NCBI RefSeq assembly: GCF_041245805.1 | Contig: NZ_CP162490.1 | Coordinates: 3,449,001-3,513,000, forward strand | Reading direction: 5' to 3' | DNA: 64,000 nucleotides | Origin: Xanthomonas sp. DAR 34887 | GTDB lineage: Bacteria > Pseudomonadota > Gammaproteobacteria > Xanthomonadales > Xanthomonadaceae | Shown here: one piece after another, positions 1-6,578 of the stretch | How the letters are laid out: every line of letters begins with the position of its first letter | Position numbering within the stretch: the first letter of the stretch is position 1 | Made by a program: the position numbers and the translations under genes | The notes under the pieces: generated by a model | The model's input: the letters and a program-made list of their open reading frames with translations, nothing else | Told to the model about the DNA's origin: nothing | The model's database searches: none

Positions 1-1643
1 GCCCGGTCAATGCCAACAGCGGCGCCGGCGCCACCGTGCTCTATGCCGGCCATCCTGACAACCCGCTGCCCTACGCCGCGCGCCTGCGCTACAACGCCTG
101 GGACGTGGGTCCGCGGGTCACCGACAACACCAACGAGTTCAACCGCTTCCTGGCCGGGGTCAAGGGCAACTGGGGCGAGTGGAGCTACGACACCGCCTAC
201 CTGCATTCGGGCACCGACCTGGTCAACAAGCGCACCGGCTTCCTGCGCTACAGCGCGGTGCAGTGCGTGCTCGGCAACCCGGCCTGCGCGGCCGGCACCT
301 GGCGCATCGGCGACGATGCCGGGCTGAACTCGCAGGCGCTGTACGACTACATCTCGCCGACCATCAGCGCGCGCGCCAAGTCCAGCCTGGACATGTTCAA
401 CTTCACCGTCTCGCGCAGTCTGGCCGACCTGCAAGGCGGTCCGCTGGGCCTGGCGGTAGGCACCGAATGGCGCCGCACCAGCAACAGCCTGACCCCGCAG
501 ACCTACACCGATGTCGGCGACATCATCGGCCTGGGCTACTCGGCCTACGACGGCACCCAGAACGTCTATGCCGCCTACGCCGAACTGTCGGCGCCGGTGC
601 TGGAGCAATTGGAACTGTCGGCCGCGGTGCGCTACGACAAGTACGAGAGCGGCGACAGCAAGGCCACGCCGAAGCTGGGCGTGAAGTGGACTCCGGCCGA
701 GTGGATCGCGCTGCGCGCCAGCTATGCCGAAGGCTTCCGCGCGCCCAACCCGGCCGAGAACGGCGACGGCGGCCTGGCCGCATTCTCCAATGCGGTCGAT
801 CCGATCCGCTGCGCGATCGACCCGGCCAACGAGTGCACCGCGCGCTCGGTCGCGATCATCACCCGCCCCAATGCCGCGCTGACCCCGGAAGAGTCCAAGA
901 GCTACTCGGTGGGCTTCGTGCTGCAGCCGACCGCCAGCACCTCGCTGACCGTGGACGCATGGGAGATCAAGCGCACCAACGAGATCGCGCAGGGCAACAC
1001 GCGCGACGCGATCCTCGCCGGCGACGTATTGCGCGACAGCAACGACATCGGCGGCGTGGCCGACAGCGGCACCATCCTGGCGGTCAACACCGATTACGTG
1101 AACGCCAATTCCTCGCGCGTGCGCGGCATCGATACCGACATCCGCCAGACCTTCGCCATCGGCCCGGGGCAGCTGGAACTGGACGCGCAATGGAGCCACC
1201 TGCTCAAGTTCGAGCGCACCGAAGGCGACACCACCTACGACTACGTCGGCACCCACGGCAACTGCGACGTGACCAACTGCATCGGCACCCCGCAGGACCG
1301 GATCAACGTCGGCGGCACCTGGAAGCAGAACGCCTGGAGCGTCAGCGGCGTGATCAACTACATCTCCAGCATCGACAACAAGGACAGCCGTGGCGGTGAC
1401 TACCTGGCGTTCTATGCCGACGGCAGCCCGGTCGAGAAGATCGCCTCGTTCACCACCTTCGACCTGTCGGGTCGCTGGAACATCACCGATGCGTTCGAAC
1501 TGAATGCCTCGGTGCAGAACGTGTTCGACCGCATCGCGCCGCTGGATCCGTCCACCTACGGCGCGGTCAACTACAACCCGCTGCACTACAGCGGCGCGGT
1601 CGGCCGCTACTTCACGCTCGGCGCGAAGTACACGTTCAACTGA
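1..1643 (+). CDS. TonB-dependent outer-membrane receptor, C-terminal part
   Basis: The window opens inside this gene. The frame is open from base 3 to the TGA at 1641-1643 and gives 546 C-terminal residues. The sequence is a run of alternating aromatic and polar residues typical of a 22-strand outer-membrane barrel. It contains the conserved receptor stretch ASYAEGFRAPNPAEN and ends in GAKYTFN, with the penultimate aromatic residue that outer-membrane barrels use for assembly. Cysteine pairs (CVLGNPAC, CAIDPANEC, CDVTNC) probably staple extracellular loops. The family imports siderophores, vitamin B12 or plant carbohydrates using TonB energy. The substrate cannot be read here because the plug domain lies outside the window. 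A rho-independent terminator follows directly. Confidence 0.93.
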   Translation, partial: PVNANSGAGATVLYAGHPDNPLPYAARLRYNAWDVGPRVTDNTNEFNRFLAGVKGNWGEWSYDTAYLHSGTDLVNKRTGFLRYSAVQCVLGNPACAAGTWRIGDDAGLNSQALYDYISPTISARAKSSLDMFNFTVSRSLADLQGGPLGLAVGTEWRRTSNSLTPQTYTDVGDIIGLGYSAYDGTQNVYAAYAELSAPVLEQLELSAAVRYDKYESGDSKATPKLGVKWTPAEWIALRASYAEGFRAPNPAENGDGGLAAFSNAVDPIRCAIDPANECTARSVAIITRPNAALTPEESKSYSVGFVLQPTASTSLTVDAWEIKRTNEIAQGNTRDAILAGDVLRDSNDIGGVADSGTILAVNTDYVNANSSRVRGIDTDIRQTFAIGPGQLELDAQWSHLLKFERTEGDTTYDYVGTHGNCDVTNCIGTPQDRINVGGTWKQNAWSVSGVINYISSIDNKDSRGGDYLAFYADGSPVEKIASFTTFDLSGRWNITDAFELNASVQNVFDRIAPLDPSTYGAVNYNPLHYSGAVGRYFTLGAKYTFN

Positions 1644-1668
1644 TCGGACGCGTCGCGCTGCACGACGA

Positions 1669-1700
1669 AGCCCGGGTGCGAGCCCGGGCTTTTTCGTTTT
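1669..1700 (+). terminator. Rho-independent terminator of the TonB-dependent receptor gene
   Basis: An 8-bp perfect stem, AGCCCGGG at 1669-1676 and CCCGGGCT at 1683-1690, with a six-base loop, runs straight into TTTTCGTTTT. It lies 26 bases after the receptor stop codon and is oriented to end that transcript. Confidence 0.88.
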
Positions 1701-1792
1701 GCCGATGCTGCAGGACGTGCATTGCGATCTGGCGGCGGGCGATGCGCGGACGGCGCATCGCGCGCGCCAGGCGAATCAGGCGAATCAGGCGC

Positions 1793-2263
1793 TCACGCGC
1801 GATGGTAGGGATGGTTGGCCAGCATCGCCGCCGCGCGGTACAGCTGTTCGGCCACCACCAGCCGCACCAGCATGTGCGGCAGGGTCAGCGGCCCCAGCGA
1901 CCAGGATTCGCTGGCCACTGCCAGCACCTCGGGCGAATGCCCTTCGGGGCCGCCGATCAGCAGCGCCAGGTCGCGGCCCTGGCCGCGCCAGTGCTCCATG
2001 CGCTGCGCCAGCTGTTCGGAACTGTGCTGCTTGCCCGGCACGTCCAGCGCCACCACCAGCGCGTTCTTCGGCAGCGCCGCAAGCACGCGGCGGCCTTCGT
2101 CCTCGATCGCGCGCTGCGCATCGCGGCCCTTGCCGCGCAGCCCGGGTTCGATCTCGACCAGCTCCAGCGGCAGCCAGTGCGACAGGCGCTTGCGGTATTC
2201 GGCGAAGCCCTGCGCGACCCAGGCGGGCGCGCGTTCGCCGGTGGCGATGAGCCGCGCCTTCAT
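1793..2263 (-). CDS. rlmH: 23S rRNA (pseudouridine1915-N3)-methyltransferase RlmH
   Basis: RlmH methylates N3 of pseudouridine 1915 in helix 69 of 23S rRNA on assembled 70S ribosomes, using S-adenosylmethionine. The 156-residue product has exactly the usual length of this small SPOUT enzyme. The knot-forming SAM loop is visible as LLIGGPEGHS (residues 101-110), and the C-terminal tail is the invariant HPYHRA (151-156). I chose the ATG at 2263 because it gives the canonical MKARLIATGE start; the frame is open further upstream, but that sequence overlaps the preceding gene and is not conserved-looking. It is the last gene of the leuS-to-rlmH run and sits 22 bp after the J-domain gene. Confidence 0.96.
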   Translation of the reverse strand: MKARLIATGERAPAWVAQGFAEYRKRLSHWLPLELVEIEPGLRGKGRDAQRAIEDEGRRVLAALPKNALVVALDVPGKQHSSEQLAQRMEHWRGQGRDLALLIGGPEGHSPEVLAVASESWSLGPLTLPHMLVRLVVAEQLYRAAAMLANHPYHRA

Positions 2264-2285
2264 CGCCGCGACCGCCGCGCGCGCC

Positions 2286-3449
2286 TCACCAGCGCTCCTG
2301 GGCGAACGCCACGTCGAACAGTCCGTCCTCGCTCTGCCGCTCGATCGCGCGCGCGCGCTCCAGCTTGAGCCAGTGCTTGAGCGTGTCCGGCTGCCGCACC
2401 GCAGCGCGGTCTGCGGCGCATTGCTGGATCTCGTCCTGCAGCTGGCGCTTGAACTGCGCCAGCAACGCGTCCAGGCGCTGCGGCTGCGGACGACGCTCCT
2501 CGTACAGCCCATAACGGCCCATGAAGTCATCGACGATCTGTGTCAGCTCCAGCTCGACCTGCTTCAGTTGCGTGGCGAACATGCTGTTGTAATCGCGAAT
2601 CCGCTCCTCGGCCATCGCCGCGATGGCGGCCTGGTCCAGTTGGCCGATTTCCAGCTGCAGTTCCAGCAGGGTCAGCAGGTCGTCGTCGCGATAGGCCTGG
2701 TTGAGCCTTTGCATCAACGCGGTCTTGCGGTCGCGCTGCTGCGGATCGGGTTCGCGGTCCGGATGCAGGGCCGCGATCAGGTTGCGGTACAGCGCGCGCC
2801 GCGCCTGTTGCGGATCGGCGACGCTCTCGGCGCTCTTGCCGGCGCCTGCACGGCGCCGCTTGGCGCGCTGCTGCGCGCGCCCGGCCGCGTGCGCCTGCTG
2901 CGCCTGCAGGCGCTCGCGCACCTGCGCGTACAGCGCCTCGGGCGAGTGCACGTGCCGCAGTTCTTCCTCGGTCAGGCCGAACTCCTCGCCGATCAGCGAT
3001 GTCAGCACCGCTTCGGACTCGGCCAGCCCCTGGTCGAAACCGATCGGGCTGTGGCGGTCGTAGATGCGCTTGAGCTCGTCGTCGCCGCCGTCCTGGAGCA
3101 GCAACGCGGCCAGTTCGCAGATCGTCTCGGACAGATCGGCGCGATCGCGCTTGCTCAGCTTGTACGCGGCATGCGCCGCATCCAGCTCCCGCAGCAATTG
3201 CGTCTGCGCCGCATCGCGCGCCTGCAGCAGCGGTTCGACCTGGTCGTGGAAACGCTGTTCCCAGCGCGGCAGCGCCTCGCGCCAGGCGCGCAATTGCGCG
3301 CGTGTGCGCTCGAGGCGTTCGATCAGCGCGCCGAAGCGCTTGCGTGTCGGGGTCGCGCGCGACTGCGCGACTTCGCCGACCCCGACGCTCACGCGCACCG
3401 GCGCCGCATCGCCACCGGCGCGGTGCGCGGCGTCGTGCCGCTTAGGCAT
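2286..3449 (-). CDS. J-domain (DnaJ-like) protein inserted between rsfS and rlmH
   Basis: A 387-residue soluble, charged protein, mostly helical and coiled-coil by composition. A J-domain-like segment lies in the middle, from about residue 214 to 265, with the signature HPD at 229-231 followed by NQAYRDDD. J domains stimulate the ATPase of Hsp70 partners. The glycine-rich and zinc-finger regions of true DnaJ are absent, so this is a specialised co-chaperone rather than DnaJ. The ATG at 3449 overlaps the rsfS stop codon by eight bases, implying coupled translation. I know of no characterised function. Because it lies between two ribosome-associated genes, a role in ribosome or translation quality control is a guess from context only. 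Confidence 0.78.
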   Translation of the reverse strand: MPKRHDAAHRAGGDAAPVRVSVGVGEVAQSRATPTRKRFGALIERLERTRAQLRAWREALPRWEQRFHDQVEPLLQARDAAQTQLLRELDAAHAAYKLSKRDRADLSETICELAALLLQDGGDDELKRIYDRHSPIGFDQGLAESEAVLTSLIGEEFGLTEEELRHVHSPEALYAQVRERLQAQQAHAAGRAQQRAKRRRAGAGKSAESVADPQQARRALYRNLIAALHPDREPDPQQRDRKTALMQRLNQAYRDDDLLTLLELQLEIGQLDQAAIAAMAEERIRDYNSMFATQLKQVELELTQIVDDFMGRYGLYEERRPQPQRLDALLAQFKRQLQDEIQQCAADRAAVRQPDTLKHWLKLERARAIERQSEDGLFDVAFAQERW

Positions 3450-3861
3450 CGCGTGCCGGTTCGTCGCCGTCGTCGTCGCTCGGCGGCTGGTCGCCGACCG
3501 TCCACAGCCGCTCCAGCGCATAGAATTCGCGCACCCGCGGCAGCATCACGTGCACCACCACGTCGCCGAGATCGACCAGCACCCACTCGGCCTCGCGCTC
3601 GCCTTCCACGCCCAGCGGCATCACGTCCAGCTTCTTGGCGTACTTGATCACCTCGTCGGCGATCGACTTGACGTGGCGGGTGGAAGTCCCGGAGACCACG
3701 ATCATGTAATCGGTGACGCTGGACTTGCCGCGCACGTCGATTTCCACCGCGTCCTTGGCCTTGAGCTCGTCGAGCGCGGTGCGGACATGGGCGAGCAGTG
3801 CCGGCAACGACGGCGGCGGGTTGGGCAGTTGGGTCTTGATGACGTGGGCTTGACTGGACAA
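3442..3861 (-). CDS. rsfS: Ribosome silencing factor RsfS (Iojap family)
   Basis: RsfS binds uL14 on the 50S subunit and blocks joining with 30S, saving energy in starvation. The 139-residue protein carries the Iojap core: DVRGKSSVTDYMIVVSGTS (residues 43-61), then RHVKSIADEV, GEREAEWVLVDLGDVVVHVM and the final REFYALERLW motif. The length is normal with a short acidic tail (PPSDDDGDEP). It sits in the standard nadD-rsfS-rlmH order, here with a J-domain gene overlapping its 3' end. Confidence 0.96.
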   Translation of the reverse strand: MSSQAHVIKTQLPNPPPSLPALLAHVRTALDELKAKDAVEIDVRGKSSVTDYMIVVSGTSTRHVKSIADEVIKYAKKLDVMPLGVEGEREAEWVLVDLGDVVVHVMLPRVREFYALERLWTVGDQPPSDDDGDEPARDA

Positions 3862-3916
3862 AGGTGCGAACTCGATGGAATGGGCGAATTATAGGGAACT
3901 GCGCGAAGGCGCGTAT

Positions 3917-4720
3917 TCAGCTAGCGCGCGCGGGGTCGCCGGGAGCGCCCGCATACAGTCCGGCGGCACGGATGTAGTCCGCGACCGCCGCCGGCACCAG
4001 CGTCGCCCAGTCGCCGCCGGCGGCGATGCGCTCGCGCACCTGGCTGGCCGATTCGCTGCGCAGCGGCTGCCGCAGGCACCACAGCAGGCCGCCCGGCGCG
4101 CGTGCCAGCGCCTGCGGCGACGCCGCCCAGCGCCCGGCCACCGCCTGCGCCAGTTCGGCCGGCAAGGCGCGTTCCCAGCCGCTGCCGGCGCGGTCGGCCA
4201 CGACCAGATGCGCCGCGTCGAGCAGGCCGCGCCAGTCGCGCCAGCCGTTGAAGCCGACGAAGCTGTCGGCGCCGATCAGCAGCGCCAGCGGCGCATCGAC
4301 GCCGAGTTCGGCACGCAGTTCGCGCACCGTGTCGATGCTGTACGAGGCCACGCCCGGCCGCGCCAGCGCGCGCTGCAATTCGTGCCGGTCGAGCAACAGC
4401 CCGGCTTCGCCGGCGATCGCCAGCGCCAGCATCTCGCAGCGCTGCCGGGCATCGGCGCCCGGCGCCTGGCGATGCGGCGGATCGGCGGCCGGCATCAGCC
4501 GCACCGGCACCCCGAACGCATCGCGCGCCGCCCGCGCGATCGCCAGGTGGCCGTTGTGGATGGGGTCGAAGGTGCCGCCGTAGATCAGGGTGAGCGGCTG
4601 GGATTGGGGATTGGGGATTCGGGATTCGTCAACGGCGGAAAGCTCTGCGCGAGCATCCGGCACCCTCGGATCGCCGCTGTTGCCAATCCCCAATCCCCAA
4701 TCCCGAATCCCAGCCGTCAT
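3917..4720 (-). CDS. nadD: Nicotinate-nucleotide adenylyltransferase NadD with repeat-derived N-terminus
   Basis: NadD transfers AMP to nicotinate mononucleotide in NAD synthesis. The nucleotidyltransferase signature GTFDPIHNGH is at residues 49-58, and the C-terminal SESASQVRERI corresponds to the family's ISSTxIR site. The ATG at 4720 overlaps the holA stop as ATGA, the usual coupling arrangement. From this start the first 42 or so residues (IRDWGLGIGNS ... DESRIPNPQS) are encoded by an inverted GGGATT repeat element, and the recognisable enzyme begins only at PLTLIYGG. No ATG lies nearer the enzyme core; an in-frame GTG (residue 20, near 4663) is the main alternative start. The protein is about 40 residues longer than a typical NadD. 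The function is secure; the true start is not. Confidence 0.92.
   Translation of the reverse strand: MTAGIRDWGLGIGNSGDPRVPDARAELSAVDESRIPNPQSQPLTLIYGGTFDPIHNGHLAIARAARDAFGVPVRLMPAADPPHRQAPGADARQRCEMLALAIAGEAGLLLDRHELQRALARPGVASYSIDTVRELRAELGVDAPLALLIGADSFVGFNGWRDWRGLLDAAHLVVADRAGSGWERALPAELAQAVAGRWAASPQALARAPGGLLWCLRQPLRSESASQVRERIAAGGDWATLVPAAVADYIRAAGLYAGAPGDPARAS
4595..4716. repeat. GGGATT inverted-repeat element inside the 5' end of nadD
   Basis: The left arm begins CGGCTGGGATT (4595-4605) and continues with three further GGGATT/GGGGATT units to about 4628. The right arm (4683-4716) is its near-perfect complement, ending AATCCCAGCCG. About 54 bp of unrelated sequence lie between. In the nadD mRNA the first arm starts one base after the ATG and could fold into a stem of over 30 bp or a G-quadruplex. 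Five similar elements occur in the window. Confidence 0.9.
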
Positions 4721-5751
4721 ACCACCAACAACCGCACCGCCCGCGCCTCGGCGATGGCCAGCAGCAGGCGTTCCAGCGCGATCCAGGCGTCGCCGTCGGC
4801 GCGGCCCTTGGCGATGCGGTCGATGCGCCCGGCTTCGGCGGCGAAGCGCTCCCAGCGGCGCGGCTCGGCATGCCGCTGCAGCGCGCGCTTGAACGGGGCC
4901 TGGCGCGATTCCCAGATGCCCTGCCCCTTCATCTCCGCGGCCAGGTTGCCGCCGGCCGCCTGCACCTTGGCCAGCGCGGCGGTGCGCAGCAGTTCCTTGA
5001 TCAGGATCGGCAGCAGGGCCGCCACCGCCTCACCCTCGGCACGCAGGCCGGCGAGCATGCGCCCGACCATCGGCGCCTGCCCGGCCAAGGTGGCCTCGGC
5101 CAGGCGGAACACGTCGTAGCGCGCGGCATCGGCGACCAGCGACTCCATCGCCGCCACGTCCAGGCTCTGCCCGTCGGCCAGCAACGCCAGCTTGTCGATC
5201 TCCTGCGCGGCGGCCAGCAGATTGCCTTCGACCCGCTCGGCCAGGCGCTGCACCGCGCCGGCATCGGCACGCAGGCCCTTGCTGCGCAGGCGGCGCTCGA
5301 TCCAGTCGCCCAGTTCGTGCGGCTTGATCGCCCAGGCCACGGCGATGACGCCGATCCGGCCGACCGCGTCGGCCCACTTGCCCTGGTGCGCCTTGCTCCA
5401 TTCGTTGCAGGTGATCAGCAGCACCACGTCCGGCGGCGGATCTGCGCAGAACGCGCTGATCACCTCGCCGCCTTCCTTGCCGGGCTTGCCGCTGGGCAGG
5501 CGCAGTTCGATCAGCCGGCGCGGACTGAACAGGCTCGGCGCATTGAAGCTGGAATACAGCTGGCTCCAGTCGAAATCGCGGCCGTCGGCGTCGAACACCT
5601 CGCGTTCGCCGATGCCTTCGGTGCGCGCACGCGCACGCACCGCGTCGGCGGCCTCGAGCACCCGTAGGGTTTCCGGGCCGGCGATCAGATAGACCGGATG
5701 CAGCGGCTGCGTGGCCGGCTGGGTGACGAGCTGTTCGGGACGCAATTCCAT
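4717..5751 (-). CDS. holA: DNA polymerase III delta subunit HolA
   Basis: HolA is the clamp-loader subunit that opens the beta sliding clamp. The 344-residue protein fits the family: the N-terminal PVYLIAGPETLRVLEAADAVR, then FDWSQLYSSFNAPSLFSPRRLIELRLPSGKPG, DVVLLITCNEWSK, and the helical collar with ALLPILIKELLRTAAL and DRIAKGRADGDAWIALERLLLAIA. I chose the ATG at 5751, giving MELRPEQLVTQ, over a further 16 in-frame upstream codons. The gene lies 85 bp downstream of lptE and its stop overlaps the nadD ATG, as in many gamma-proteobacteria. Confidence 0.95.
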   Translation of the reverse strand: MELRPEQLVTQPATQPLHPVYLIAGPETLRVLEAADAVRARARTEGIGEREVFDADGRDFDWSQLYSSFNAPSLFSPRRLIELRLPSGKPGKEGGEVISAFCADPPPDVVLLITCNEWSKAHQGKWADAVGRIGVIAVAWAIKPHELGDWIERRLRSKGLRADAGAVQRLAERVEGNLLAAAQEIDKLALLADGQSLDVAAMESLVADAARYDVFRLAEATLAGQAPMVGRMLAGLRAEGEAVAALLPILIKELLRTAALAKVQAAGGNLAAEMKGQGIWESRQAPFKRALQRHAEPRRWERFAAEAGRIDRIAKGRADGDAWIALERLLLAIAEARAVRLLVV

Positions 5752-5836
5752 GGCGGCACCTAGGGCCTGTCGCTGCGCGACGCCAGCGGATCGCCGCACA
5801 CGGGCGAACGGCGGGCGGCGGGCGGTGGCCGACGGA

Positions 5837-6439
5837 TCAAGGCTGCGGCGAGGTCGCCGGCGGCGTGGCGGGGACCGGCTTGCCTTCGACCGGGGTGCCG
5901 GTGGCCGCGGGCGGCGCCTGGTTGACGTTCTTGCCGTCGCGCACTTCGGCGCGCACCACGCTGTCGATCCGGCGCAGCATCGAGGCGGACATCTCGCGGC
6001 GCAGTTCGTCGGCCAGGATCTCGCGCTCGGTGGTGGTACCGGTGGCGTCGGTCGGCGGCGACACGTAGTCGCGCGACAGCTCGATTACCTGCTGCGGCAC
6101 CAGCACGCTGCCGTCGGCACGGCGGAACACGAAGATCGCCGCATAGCGCAGGCTGTATTCCTGGGCGCGGCCTTCGGCGTCGAGCGCGATCGGCAGGTCG
6201 CCCCAGCGCTCGGACAGCACTTCCAGGCGCGCCACGCCGGTGTTGACCTCTTTCGGTGCGATCTCCGCGCCGGCGGCGCGCAGGCCGCGTTCGAGCAGCT
6301 TCACCAGCTCGCTGTACGGCGCCGAGGAGACCACCTTCACCGAGGGCGTGCCGGCCGGCAGGGTCAGCTTGTCGCGCAGATGGAAGCCGCAGGCGGTCAG
6401 GGACGTCGCGAGGACGAGGGCGAGCAGGAGTCGGGTCAT
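5837..6439 (-). CDS. lptE: LPS-assembly lipoprotein LptE
   Basis: LptE is the outer-membrane lipoprotein that plugs the LptD barrel in LPS export. The first 17 residues form a lipoprotein signal, LLLALVLATSLTAC, with the lipid-modified Cys at position 17, followed by GFHLRDKLTLP, the hallmark LptE start. The central EYSLRYAAIFVFRRADG and SRDYVSPPTDATGTTTEREILADELRREM stretches are also typical. The proline-rich tail (after about residue 170) is low in complexity. A GTG two codons upstream (6445) is an alternative start. It follows leuS by about 140 bp in the same direction, the standard order. Confidence 0.94.
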   Translation of the reverse strand: MTRLLLALVLATSLTACGFHLRDKLTLPAGTPSVKVVSSAPYSELVKLLERGLRAAGAEIAPKEVNTGVARLEVLSERWGDLPIALDAEGRAQEYSLRYAAIFVFRRADGSVLVPQQVIELSRDYVSPPTDATGTTTEREILADELRREMSASMLRRIDSVVRAEVRDGKNVNQAPPAATGTPVEGKPVPATPPATSPQP

Positions 6440-6578
6440 GGACACAGTCTGGAGGAGCCGGCTGGGCGCGGCAACAGGCGGCTAGCCTGCCGGATGCCGC
6501 GTGAACGAGGGTTGAGATGTGCCGCGGCGCGCGCCGGCGGCCCTGCCGCGGCGGCGCGCATGTTCGCGGCAGCGTGGT

